DNA of 50,865 nucleotides from Chloroflexi bacterium OLB13. Lineage in GTDB: Bacteria > Chloroflexota > Anaerolineae > Aggregatilineales > Phototrophicaceae. The stretch's first letter is position 1; each line of letters begins with the position of its first letter. Below the pieces are notes generated by a model that was not told where the DNA came from, made no database searches, and saw nothing but the letters and a program-made list of their open reading frames with translations. The DNA lies in NCBI GenBank assembly GCA_001567485.1, contig JZRA01000006.1, positions 1-50,865 on the forward strand, read 5' to 3'. Both the position numbers and the translations under genes were made by a program. Shown here piece after piece: positions 32,828 to 41,733 of the stretch.

Positions 32828-34552
32828 CTAGAACCCTCCTCCGAGCAGCGCAACCACCGGACGAACACCGGCCTCGACCATCGGCGCGATGACAGCCGGG
32901 TATAGACCGATGATCAGCAGGGGCACACCCAGCAGCAGCAGGATGATCCGGTCGGTGACGAAGATATCCGCGACTTCTGGATACTTGTCCTGCCGGAACT
33001 CCCCGAAGAACACTTGACTAATGACCCTGAGCACATAGGCCGCCGTAATCACGATACCGAGCACGGCGAACAGCGCGATGATCGGATAGTAATTGGTGAC
33101 TTGCAGGCTGCCGAAGTTCAGCGAGGTGTGGGTCGCCTCGAACAGGCCCATGAAGATCGGGTACTCGGCGATGAACCCGCTGAACCCCGGCATACCCATA
33201 CCGGCCAAACCGGCAATGATGAAGGCGATGCCGACCCACGGCATTTGCTTGAGCATACCGCCGAGGCTGGGGATGTCACGGGTATGAGCGCGGTCGTACA
33301 CCATGCCGACGCAGCCGAAGAAGAGGGCCGTCATCGCGCCGTGGCTGAACATCTGGATGCCCGCGCCGTGCATACCGGTCGCGTTCATCGTGGCGAAGCC
33401 CATACTCACCAAGCCCATGTGCGACACCGAGCTAAACCCGATGACGTACTTGAAGTCGCGCTGCCGGAACGCGATGAACGCGCCCAACACCACGTTAATC
33501 AGCGTAAGCACCACAATCCACGGCAGATGGGTTTGCGCGCCGTCCGGCAGCAGCTGCACGCTGGCACGCAGCGCCGCGTACGCGCCGACCTTCATCAGCA
33601 CGCCGGCGTGGATCATCGAAACGGCGGTCGGGGCAGCCACGTGGCCGTCCGGCGACCAGTTGTGGAACGGGAAGATACCGGCCAAGATGCCGAAGCCGAG
33701 GAAGATGAACGGGAACCACAGCTTAGCGAACGTCATGGTTTCGATGCCGAGGAAGCCCGGAACATCGAACGCACCGTTCTCGGCCGCCAGCGTGAGCGAG
33801 ACCATGTTGAAGTTGAATGTCGGCGTGTTCTCCGCGAGCAGGCCGGCCTGTTTAGCCGCCTCGAACACCCCCGCGCCGTCGCCGGCGAAGTAGTTCGACG
33901 CCGTGAGCACCATCGCGATCACCCCGACCAGCGCGACCACCGAGCCGATCAGGATGTACAGGGTGAGCTTCATCGCGGCGTATTCGCGCAGCTTGACCCA
34001 TCCCCATCCGGCGATGAGCAGGTACATCGGGAAGATCGCCAGCTCATAGAAGAAGAACAGGACAAACATATCAACGGCGATGAACACACCGTAGACGCCG
34101 GCCACCAGCAGCATGAAGAACGCCATGAACTCACGAATGCGATCTTGGATGCGCCAGCTGATCAGCACGCCGGCCACCGCGACCATGCCGGTCAGCAGCA
34201 CCATCGGCGCGCTGAGGCCGTCCACGGCGAGGTGGTAGCTGATGCCGAGGCTTTCAATCCACGTGGCGTGTTCGACAAAGGCCAGCCCGTCGACGAACAT
34301 CTGCGTGCCCATCATCGAGCCGCCGGCTTGCAGCAGCAGATCCTGATTGTCCATCACCTGCTGCACCTGACTGTTGTAGGTGAAGAAGACGAGGAACGAG
34401 AGCGCCAGCACGATCGTGGCCGCGCTGATCGCCACGCCGCGCACGAGATCACGCTGTTTGGCGTCGATGAACAGGATCACCACGCCGGCGATGATCGGCA
34501 CCCAGATGATGGCGCTCAGGACTGGAAACGAGAACCCTTCAAGCATGTTCAC
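32828..34552 (-). CDS. nuoM: NADH-quinone oxidoreductase subunit M (second paralogue in the operon)
   Basis: 574 residues. Key blocks: LGISYHLAVDGLSAPMVLL, a lysine/glutamate channel helix VLFFFYELAIFPMYLLIAGWG, FPFIFLGFGILAGIFPFHNWSPDGHVAAPTAVSM and FKYVIGFSSVSHMGLV. A segment of about 60 residues between the WGW and FPFHNWSP blocks is longer than in E. coli NuoM. It follows another nuoM directly (true stop of that gene at 34560), so the operon has two M-type channels, which are clearly diverged from each other. Confidence 0.93.
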   Translation of the reverse strand: MNMLEGFSFPVLSAIIWVPIIAGVVILFIDAKQRDLVRGVAISAATIVLALSFLVFFTYNSQVQQVMDNQDLLLQAGGSMMGTQMFVDGLAFVEHATWIESLGISYHLAVDGLSAPMVLLTGMVAVAGVLISWRIQDRIREFMAFFMLLVAGVYGVFIAVDMFVLFFFYELAIFPMYLLIAGWGWVKLREYAAMKLTLYILIGSVVALVGVIAMVLTASNYFAGDGAGVFEAAKQAGLLAENTPTFNFNMVSLTLAAENGAFDVPGFLGIETMTFAKLWFPFIFLGFGILAGIFPFHNWSPDGHVAAPTAVSMIHAGVLMKVGAYAALRASVQLLPDGAQTHLPWIVVLTLINVVLGAFIAFRQRDFKYVIGFSSVSHMGLVSMGFATMNATGMHGAGIQMFSHGAMTALFFGCVGMVYDRAHTRDIPSLGGMLKQMPWVGIAFIIAGLAGMGMPGFSGFIAEYPIFMGLFEATHTSLNFGSLQVTNYYPIIALFAVLGIVITAAYVLRVISQVFFGEFRQDKYPEVADIFVTDRIILLLLGVPLLIIGLYPAVIAPMVEAGVRPVVALLGGGF

Positions 34553-34559
34553 TTTACCC

Positions 34560-36168
34560 CTAACTCAGCGCGCTCAGGATGCGGGTCACCGAGTCATTGA
34601 TTACCGGTAGGATCCAATTCGGGACGATTCCGGTAAACAACATCAGCACGATGAGAGGAGCGATCGCTACGAACTCGCGCCCGCTCGATCTCAAGGTGAT
34701 AGTCGCGCCAGTGCAGGTTGAATGGGCCGTGCAGCAGGGCGCGGATGCCCTTCAGAATGTATGAGCCGGTGAACAGCAGACCGACCATTGAAATGGCGGT
34801 TAGCGCGGTGAACACCGGCCACGAGCCACGCACCACGAGAAACTCGCTGACGAAGCCGTTCAGCCCCGGCAGGCCGAGGCTCGCCATGCTGGTGAAGATG
34901 AACACTGCGCCGTATACCGGCGCCTTCACCCACAGGCCGCCGTATTGGCGCAGGTCGCGGGTGTGCGTCTTGTGATAGATGGCGCCGGCCAAGAGGAACA
35001 TACCGGCACTGCTCAGGCCATGGTTGAACATCTGCAGCACAGCGCCGTTGCCGGCGATAATCGCGTCCTGCATCATGCCACCGTCGCCGCCCGTCACGAC
35101 CATGCGGCCGTAAACCGCGGCATACACCGCGATGCCCAGCGCGACGAAGCCCATGTGGTTCACCGAGCTGTAGGCCACAAGGCGCTTGAGGTCGTTCTGA
35201 CCGTACGCGGCCAACGCCCCCAGTATCACGCCGAGCACGGCGAGGAAGGCGAAGATGCTGGCCCAGTCGACTGTGAACGCGCCGAGGACAGTCACTTCCG
35301 ACACCCAAACGTCCGGGAACAGCGGGATGACAAGCCGAATGAACCCGTACGCGCCGAGCTTCAACATGACGCCGGCCAACAACATCGAACCCGCGGTCGG
35401 CGCCTCGGAGTGGGCGTCCGGGAGCCATGTGTGGAACGGCCACACCGGCACCTTGATACAGAAAGCGACGAAGAAGCCGATGAACGCCAGCGTCTTGACC
35501 GTGTGGATATCGGCGCCGAGGAACACTCCGCCTTCCGGGTTGAAGCCGGGCCATCCGGTCGCCGGGTTTGTCAGCGTTTCGATGTTGAACGTGCCGGCGG
35601 TCAGGCCGATGAGCTGGGTCGCCAGCAGCATGCCGAGCGTGCCGCCGATCGAGTAGATGAAGAACTTGGTCGAGGCGTACTGCCGGTTTGCGCCGCCCCA
35701 TTCCTTAATCAGGAAGTAGATCGGCACGAGGCTGATTTCGTAGAACAGGAAGAAGATCATCAAATCCTGCGCGACGAAAACACCCATCAGCCCCGTCTCG
35801 AAGAACAGGATCAGCGCCAGATGCCCTTTGGCCCGATCCTCGATCTCCCAGCTGATCAGCACCGACAGCGGGACGAGGATGCCGGTCAGCAGCACCATCG
35901 CGATGCTGATGCCGTCGACGCCGAGCGTCCAGCGCGCGTTGATCGGCGGGAACCACTGCGAGTCGGTGACGAACTGATACCCGGCCAGATCGCGGTCGTA
36001 AGTGAAGAATACGAGCGCCGCCAGCACCGCGATGCCGACCGACACGATCAGCGACGCCCAGCGCACGATTGTCTTGTTGTTAGGCAAGCCCAGCACCAGC
36101 AGACCGCCCAATGCCGGGGCGAAGATCAGCACGGTGAGGGGGTTAATCCCGAAAATGTCGAGTTGCAT
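34560..36168 (-). CDS. nuoM: NADH-quinone oxidoreductase subunit M, first paralogue, with 3' frameshift
   Basis: As given, the frame from 36168 ends at 34594 with an abnormal charged tail after LHWRDYHLEIER. Reading one base over from the run of three C at 34680-34682 restores REFVAIAPLIVLMLFTGIVP and the rest of a normal NuoM C-terminus, ending with TAG at 34562-34560, 7 bp before the next nuoM. One surplus base in that C run explains it. The remainder is canonical (WTLGVDGISIAMVLLTG, FLFYEISLVPIYFLIKEWGG, FCIKVPVWPFHTWLPDAHSEAPTAGSM, LKRLVAYSSVNHMGF). Likely functional in the organism if the indel is a sequencing error. Confidence 0.9.
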
Positions 36169-36180
36169 GCTCCATCCCCT

Positions 36181-38565
36181 CTAGTTGGCGGCGGCGCCGG
36201 CCGATACCACGAAGGCCAAGCCGATGATGACTGCGGCCGCGGCAACCAGCAGCAGGTACTGCTGCACGCGACCGGTCTGGATGCGGCGGATTTGCAGGCC
36301 CGTCCAGCCGATCAGGCGGGGTACCCCATCCCCAAAGCCGTCGATGAGCCACAGGTTCAGCATCTTGAGCAGATCGCCAGTCCAGCGGAACACGAAGGCG
36401 ATGGTGTGCAGCGTGCCGTCGATAATGCCGCGGTCGACGAACTCGCTCACCACGCGGGCGGTCGCCTGCGCCGGCTTGACGAAGATGATCTCGTACAGCT
36501 CATCGAAGTAGTACCGGTTCTTCAGCACGTTGTGCATCGGCCCCAGCATCTTGACCAGCGGGTCGGCTTCACCGGCCTTCAGCGGCTTGCGCCCGTACAT
36601 CAAGTAGCCAAGCCCCAAGCCGCCCAGCGCGACGAGGAACGAGATCCCCACCGGGAACCAATTGAACGCTGGCGCGCCTGCCTGAATGGCCGGCGGCAGA
36701 GCTTCGTTGACGAAGTGCTTGAAGTTGTTGTGTTCCGGCGAGAAGATCGCGCCGAAGATCGGGAAATCGGGCGGGACGCCGACGAACCCGGCGACGATGG
36801 CGAATACGGCGAGGATAATCAGCGGAAGCTGCATCGTGATTGAGACGATGTTGGTCGGGCCGCCCAGTCCGGCGTGCTTGGCCGCTTCCGAGCGCGGCTC
36901 GCCGAGGAAGGTCAAGCACAGCTGACGGGCCGTGTAGAACGCGGTGAGGAAGGCGGCAATCGCCAGCATCAGGAACACGAATGCATGCGGGCCAAAACCT
37001 TCAGTCGTGCCAAGCCATGCGTCGGCGAGGATTTCGTCCTTCGACCAGAAGCCGGCGGTCAGCAGCGGGAAGCCCGCCAGCGACAAGCCGCCGATCACGA
37101 AGGTGTAGAACGTGACCGGGATGCGCTTGTTCAACCCGCCCATGTTCAGCATGTCCTGCGGGTCAAAGTGCGGCGCGCTGTGCGCCTCGTCGTGGTGTTC
37201 CTCGTGATGTTCGGCGTGGCCGTCGTGATGCGCCTCGGCCGCGTGGTCGTGCGCGTGGTCGTCCTCATCTTCGTCGTCATGCTCCCCGTGAGCATGCTCG
37301 TGGGTGTGGTGTTCGCCGTGCTCCATCGCGTGAATGACTGAGCCGGACGCCATGAACAACAGCGCCTTGAAGAACGCGTGCGTGATCAGGTGGAAGGCGG
37401 CGGCGATGTACGCGCCGATGCCGAGCGCGGCCATCATAAAGCCGAGCTGCGAGATCGTCGAAAATGCCAGCACCTTCTTGACGTCGTTCTGCGCGACGGC
37501 GATGGTCGCAGAGAACAACGCGGTGAAGCCGCCGACAATCGCCATCAGCAGCAGCGGTGAGTTGAATTCGCCCGCGTGCGGGTGACTCCCAGCCTCAAGC
37601 AGCGGGTACATGCGCAGGATCGCGTACACACCGGCGCTGACCATCGCGGCCGCATGGATCATCGCGCTGACCGGAGTCGGGCCTTCCATCGCGTCTGGAA
37701 GCCAGACATGCAGCGGGAACTGCGCCGACTTGCCGATCGTGCCGGTGATCAGGAAGATACCGATCAGGCCCGACGCGCTCATGCCGCCGATGAGGATCGC
37801 TGGCGTGTTGGCAAGCGTCTCCAGCACCTCGGTGTTGTACAGGATGTCGCGGAAATTGAGCGTGCCGGTGATCGAGTAAAGATAGGCGATACCCAGCAGC
37901 ATGATGACATCAGCGACGCGGGTGGTCATGAACGCCTTGACTGCTGCCTTGTAGGCGACTTCCTTCTCGAACCAGAAGCCGATCAGCAGGTAGGAGCACA
38001 AGCCCATGATCTCCCAGCCGATGAACAGCAGCAGCAGGTTGTTGGCGACCACCAGCGTCAACATCGCGCCGGCGAACAGCGAGATCATCGCGAAGAAGCG
38101 CGCCTGCCGCGGGTCATGCGCCATGTAGCCGATGCTGTAGATGAAGATGCACACCACAGCCAGCGGCACCATAATCAGCATGATCGTGGTCAGTGGGTCG
38201 ACCATCACGCCCATGTTGAAATTGGTGATGCCGGTCGACATCCACTCGGCGGTGCTGCCGAAGACATGTTCGCCGAACACGAAGTCGACCTGGGATACAC
38301 GCAGCACGACCAAAAGCGAGATTACGAACGCGAAGGTCACACCGCCCAAGCCGACGATGACGCTCAAGACCCGGCTCGCAGGCGCCACAACCGGCACGGA
38401 CATGCCGTCGTAAGCCGGGTGATGCCCGCCATATTCGTGGCGGTTGGTGGCCGGCACCCAACGGCTGCGGTTGGTCGCCAGCACGATAATCAGGAACCCA
38501 AGCAGCGGCCCGACCGGGATCAGCCACGGCAGGAAGTTCGGGTCGTACAAAAAGTCAGCACTCAT
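36181..38565 (-). CDS. nuoL: NADH-quinone oxidoreductase subunit L with His/acidic insert
   Basis: 794 residues, versus about 610 in E. coli. Core blocks: DPLTTIMLIMVPLAVVCIFIYS, GWEIMGLCSYLLIGFWFE, SAQFPLHVWLPDAMEGPTPVSAMIHAA, KKVLAFSTISQLGFMM and FFKALLFMASGSVIHAM. Directly after Met414 comes an insert of about 60 residues made almost only of His, Asp, Glu and Ala (for example HHTHEHAHGEHDDEDEDD), then the normal MLNMGGLNKRIP. The C-terminus contains the long lateral helix region that links the antiporter subunits. Start ATG at 38565. Confidence 0.95.
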   Translation of the reverse strand: MSADFLYDPNFLPWLIPVGPLLGFLIIVLATNRSRWVPATNRHEYGGHHPAYDGMSVPVVAPASRVLSVIVGLGGVTFAFVISLLVVLRVSQVDFVFGEHVFGSTAEWMSTGITNFNMGVMVDPLTTIMLIMVPLAVVCIFIYSIGYMAHDPRQARFFAMISLFAGAMLTLVVANNLLLLFIGWEIMGLCSYLLIGFWFEKEVAYKAAVKAFMTTRVADVIMLLGIAYLYSITGTLNFRDILYNTEVLETLANTPAILIGGMSASGLIGIFLITGTIGKSAQFPLHVWLPDAMEGPTPVSAMIHAAAMVSAGVYAILRMYPLLEAGSHPHAGEFNSPLLLMAIVGGFTALFSATIAVAQNDVKKVLAFSTISQLGFMMAALGIGAYIAAAFHLITHAFFKALLFMASGSVIHAMEHGEHHTHEHAHGEHDDEDEDDHAHDHAAEAHHDGHAEHHEEHHDEAHSAPHFDPQDMLNMGGLNKRIPVTFYTFVIGGLSLAGFPLLTAGFWSKDEILADAWLGTTEGFGPHAFVFLMLAIAAFLTAFYTARQLCLTFLGEPRSEAAKHAGLGGPTNIVSITMQLPLIILAVFAIVAGFVGVPPDFPIFGAIFSPEHNNFKHFVNEALPPAIQAGAPAFNWFPVGISFLVALGGLGLGYLMYGRKPLKAGEADPLVKMLGPMHNVLKNRYYFDELYEIIFVKPAQATARVVSEFVDRGIIDGTLHTIAFVFRWTGDLLKMLNLWLIDGFGDGVPRLIGWTGLQIRRIQTGRVQQYLLLVAAAAVIIGLAFVVSAGAAAN

Positions 38566-38580
38566 AACGTCCGATACCCT

Positions 38581-38889
38581 CTACCAGCGCAGCAGGTCGA
38601 CATCTTCGACCACCACCGAGCGGCGGCTGCGGTAAACCGCGATAATGATCGCCAAGCCCACGGCTGCTTCTGCGGCGGCGATCACGAGTACGAAGGCGGC
38701 GAACGCCTGCCCACTCATGTTCTCAGGCGCTTGATAGCGCCAAAAGCCAACCAGATTGAGGTTGACCGCGTTCAACATCAGCTCGATGCCCATGAGGATG
38801 GCGATGGCGTTCTTCCGCGAAAGCACCGTGTAGGCGCCAATACAGAACAGCGCAGCGCCAACGGCCAAATACATCCAAAGCGGAACCAT
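38581..38889 (-). CDS. nuoK: NADH-quinone oxidoreductase subunit K
   Basis: 102 residues, three helices: WMYLAVGAALFCIGAYTVLSRKNAIAILMGIELMLNAVNL-type core with the conserved Glu in MGIELMLNAVNLNLV, then FAAFVLVIAAAEAAVGLAIIIAVYR with the second conserved Glu. Normal length. It lies 15 bp before nuoL and 10 bp after nuoJ. Confidence 0.97.
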   Translation of the reverse strand: MVPLWMYLAVGAALFCIGAYTVLSRKNAIAILMGIELMLNAVNLNLVGFWRYQAPENMSGQAFAAFVLVIAAAEAAVGLAIIIAVYRSRRSVVVEDVDLLRW

Positions 38890-38899
38890 GCTGCGCTCC

Positions 38900-39430
38900 T
38901 TACTCCTCTTCTTCTTGGTGGCGTGCGATCACGATTGCGCCGATGATCGCCGCGGTCAGCAGCAGCGAGACGACTTCAAACGGCAGCACGAACTGGTTGC
39001 CGTCGACGAACGAGACGCCCAACTGCTCGGTCGTGCCGACGATGGCCGGGGCTTGATCGGGGGACAGGCTGCCCCACACCGGGGCAACCACGCCCAGCAG
39101 CAGGAACAAGAAGAACAGCCCGGCGACAATCGCGGACATCCACCATTGGTTGGTAAAACGCTCGCGCAGGTTTGTCATGCTGCGCGTGAGCATCACGGCG
39201 AAAGTGATCAGAATACCGATCGCGCCGATGTACACCAGCACCTGCACCGCGGCCAAGAACGGTGCGCTGAGCAAGACGAACAGCCCCGCCATGCCAAACA
39301 GGCTGACAATCAGCCAGACCGCGCCGCGCACCAGATTCCGGTTGAGCGCGACACCCAAGGCGCCTCCCAGCGTCAGGATCGTAAAGAGTCCAAACGCGAA
39401 GGCTTCAGGGGTTATTCCGCCAATGACCAT
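38900..39430 (-). CDS. nuoJ: NADH-quinone oxidoreductase subunit J
   Basis: 176 residues with five helices. The key pi-bulge helix is in VLVYIGAIGILITFAVMLTRSM; the start FGLFTILTLGGALGVALNRNLVRGAVWLIVSLFGMAG is typical. The C-terminus ends in a run of Glu (HQEEEE). Sits between nuoH and nuoK, as in most nuo operons. Confidence 0.96.
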   Translation of the reverse strand: MVIGGITPEAFAFGLFTILTLGGALGVALNRNLVRGAVWLIVSLFGMAGLFVLLSAPFLAAVQVLVYIGAIGILITFAVMLTRSMTNLRERFTNQWWMSAIVAGLFFLFLLLGVVAPVWGSLSPDQAPAIVGTTEQLGVSFVDGNQFVLPFEVVSLLLTAAIIGAIVIARHQEEEE

Positions 39431-39499
39431 ACGCTATCTCCTCGCAAAAAGGCGCGGCTCGCCGCCCCAACCAGCGAACCGCGCGACATTCGCACGTCC

Positions 39500-40711
39500 T
39501 CAGTCCCCGACCGCGTGGACGGGGGCGCTTAACCCTTTGGCCGCGTCTGCGATGCGTTCACGCCGGCCGCGGTTGCGCAGCATAATCAACACACCGCCAA
39601 ACTCCACCAGATTGCCTACCAGCAGCACCAGCGTTTGCGGGATGTTCTGCACGAAATTACCCGGATCTGCGGGGGTCAATCCCGCCATCTTGATGACTTG
39701 CAGCAGGAACGCCGTCACCAGCAGATTGACGATGCTCAGCGGCACCAAGAACTGCCAGTTGAACAACATCACCTGATCGATACGCAGGCGCGGCAAGGTG
39801 TTGCGCACCCACAGCGCGATGATATACCAAACCGACGCCTTCGCCATCAGCCACACCAGCCCGATCAGCGGCAGCTCACCCACGAACGGCCCAATCCACC
39901 CGCCGGTGAACAACACGGCCATCAGCACGCCGTTGGTGAATACGTGCATGAACTCGCCGGCGAAGAACATGGCGAACTTCATGCCGCTGTACTCGGTATT
40001 GAAGCCGGCAGTCAGTTCCGATTCGGCCTCGATCAGGTCGAACGGCGCGCGGCCCGTCTCGGCTTGCGAGCCGATGAAGAACAGGAAGGCCGCGATAGGC
40101 GCCATAAACACGAACCACATGCCCCACTGCGCTTCGGTAATGCCGACCATCGACATGCTGTTGGCGAGCATGACGGGCACGATCAGCGCCAGCGCCAGCG
40201 GGACTTCATAGCTGATAAGCAGCGCGACCACACGGAAGGCGCCGAGCAGCGCGTACTTGTTGTTGCTCGCCCAGCCCGCCATCAACACCGACAGCGTGCC
40301 GATGCTGGCGACCGCGACAAAATACAACGCGCCGATCTCAAGGTCGACGCCATAGTGGATCGGCGAAAGCGGGATGACGGCCCAGATCAACAGCACCGCC
40401 GCCACCATAAACGGCGGGGCGAGGTTGTAAATGGGCCGGTCTGCGCCGGTCGGTGTGATGTTTTCCTTGGTGAGCAGTTTGACGACATCCGCCAGCGGTT
40501 GAAGCAAGCCGAACGGGCCGACGCGGTTCGGGCCGATACGATCCTGAATACGGGCGGCGAATTTGCGCTCGACCCAGATCAGCAGGATCGTCACCAGCAG
40601 CGGGAACGTCGCGACGAGGACGACGCCGAGGAAGATCGAGACAAACTCGGCCAGCCCAGCGTCCACGCCGCTGTGCCGCAAACAAAGGGACAGGTTATTG
40701 ATGCAGTCCAT
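39500..40711 (-). CDS. nuoH: NADH-quinone oxidoreductase subunit H
   Basis: 403 residues. Quinone-chamber blocks: WVERKFAARIQDRIGPNRVGPFGLLQPLADVVKL, GWASNNKYALLGAFRVVALLISYEVPL, GSQAETGRAPFDLIEAESELTAGFNTEYSGMKFAMFF and LWVRNTLPRLRIDQVM. A C-terminal extension of about 50 residues after the last helix is basic. It connects the Q site to the membrane arm. Here it directly follows nuoA; nuoB, C, D and I, which usually lie between or near, are missing. Confidence 0.97.
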   Translation of the reverse strand: MDCINNLSLCLRHSGVDAGLAEFVSIFLGVVLVATFPLLVTILLIWVERKFAARIQDRIGPNRVGPFGLLQPLADVVKLLTKENITPTGADRPIYNLAPPFMVAAVLLIWAVIPLSPIHYGVDLEIGALYFVAVASIGTLSVLMAGWASNNKYALLGAFRVVALLISYEVPLALALIVPVMLANSMSMVGITEAQWGMWFVFMAPIAAFLFFIGSQAETGRAPFDLIEAESELTAGFNTEYSGMKFAMFFAGEFMHVFTNGVLMAVLFTGGWIGPFVGELPLIGLVWLMAKASVWYIIALWVRNTLPRLRIDQVMLFNWQFLVPLSIVNLLVTAFLLQVIKMAGLTPADPGNFVQNIPQTLVLLVGNLVEFGGVLIMLRNRGRRERIADAAKGLSAPVHAVGD

Positions 40712-40735
40712 AGCCGTTCCTCAATGATCCCCGCG

Positions 40736-41098
40736 TTAATCCCACTTCAGCGCGTCTTTGCCCAACGCGTAGAACAGCGCGTCGGTCAGCAAAAAGACAA
40801 ACAGGAACCCCGCGCCAAACGCGAAGAAGTCCAAGTCCCGATAGGCCATCGCCCACGGGAACAGCAGCACCATTTCAACGTCAAAGACGAGGAAGATCAG
40901 GCCGTAGACGTAATACTGAACCTTGAACTGCACCCATGTATCGCCGACCGTTTCGACGCCGCACTCATACGTCGCCTGCTTGATGGCGTTCGGCTTGCGC
41001 GGGGCAAACACGCCGCCAAGCACGATCGGCAAGGCAGGCAGCAGCGGCGCGAGCAGGAAAAATACGCCGATAAACGCCCATTGGTTCAGCACATTCAT
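40736..41098 (-). CDS. nuoA: NADH-quinone oxidoreductase subunit A
   Basis: 120 residues from the ATG at 41098, which follows GGGAGT; the in-frame GTG at 41155 lies at the predicted transcript start and is rejected. Family blocks: KQATYECGVETVGDTW with the conserved Cys of the Q-site loop, FKVQYYVYGLIFLVFDVEMVLLFPWA, and a final helix. First gene of the operon; two promoters lie upstream. Confidence 0.96.
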   Translation of the reverse strand: MNVLNQWAFIGVFFLLAPLLPALPIVLGGVFAPRKPNAIKQATYECGVETVGDTWVQFKVQYYVYGLIFLVFDVEMVLLFPWAMAYRDLDFFAFGAGFLFVFLLTDALFYALGKDALKWD

Positions 41099-41166
41099 GG
41101 GGCTGACTCCCACACTGGTTGTGATAAGGTCATCATTGCTTGCGTCGTTTGTCACAAAGCGCCGTT

Positions 41167-41196
41167 AGTATAGCAAAGCATACGCGGCCGGCGCAA
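41167..41196 (-). promoter_or_regulatory. nuo operon promoter, proximal
   Basis: Minus strand: TTGCGC (41196-41191), 18 bp, TATACT (41172-41167). Leader of about 60 nt to nuoA. Confidence 0.6.
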
Positions 41197-41257
41197 TGCG
41201 CACCGCATTGGATCTCCGACACGTCCAATTGGCACGGTGTACCCAAACTGGGGGCCG

Positions 41258-41286
41258 ATTGTAGCACATTCGTCCCCGTGTTTGAA
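41258..41286 (-). promoter_or_regulatory. nuo operon promoter, distal
   Basis: Minus strand: TTCAAA (41286-41281), 17 bp, TACAAT (41263-41258). It would give a leader of about 155 nt and may allow two modes of control. Confidence 0.5.
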
Positions 41287-41293
41287 ATCGAAC

Positions 41294-41575
41294 TCACACG
41301 GACAAGGTGAAGTCGCTATTCGTCTTTAGTGGTGCGTTTACGGCGGGGTTTCTTGGGCGTGTGCTGGCTTCGTAAGCTCTCATGTCGATTAAGGGCTGTG
41401 GATTGCCGCGAAAATACGCAAAGTAGGCCCACCCCTTGGATTCCCAAGTATCGAATGATGGCACATTGTTGGATTCGATCTCGCTAAAGATGAAGAGCAA
41501 GCTAAGCGCAAGGTAGCCGAGCGCGCAGGCCAACGCGATAAGGCGCTTTCCGATGGTGGCGGGTACTGGTTCCAT
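41294..41575 (-). CDS. Small membrane protein of unknown function
   Basis: 93 residues. The ATG at 41575 follows AGGAG at 6-bp spacing, a strong start. One membrane helix (LIALACALGYLALSLLFIF, about residues 12-30) is followed by an acidic and aromatic external part (SFDTWESKGWAYFAYFRG) and a basic Pro/Asn-rich tail. Not recognised. Base use is less GC-rich than in the nuo genes. It lies just upstream of the nuo promoters but is unlikely to be part of complex I. Confidence 0.6.
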   Translation of the reverse strand: MEPVPATIGKRLIALACALGYLALSLLFIFSEIESNNVPSFDTWESKGWAYFAYFRGNPQPLIDMRAYEASTRPRNPAVNAPLKTNSDFTLSV

Positions 41576-41733
41576 GATTGACTCCTGATCGCGGCGCGTA
41601 TAGACCGATCTTACGACAGATTGTCATCACACGCCTTTATTTCGATTTTCTTTGCGATCTGCGCGGGCGCACGGCGCTACAATACGAGCATCCGCATAGA
41701 TCCGACCGCCGTCGGGCGGTCAAGGCACACTCG

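Noticed and set aside
33014..34600. Plus-strand open frame of 528 codons opposite nuoM
   Set aside because: Antisense shadow of a GC-rich gene: Arg/His/Glu-rich, no hydrophobic core, no family, and the minus-strand NuoM is unmistakable. The same holds for long plus-strand frames at 34945-36843, 37576-38946, 39635-41173 and 29297-30628.
34660..34700. Programmed frameshift in nuoM
   Set aside because: No slippery heptamer or downstream structure; a surplus C in a C run is simpler.
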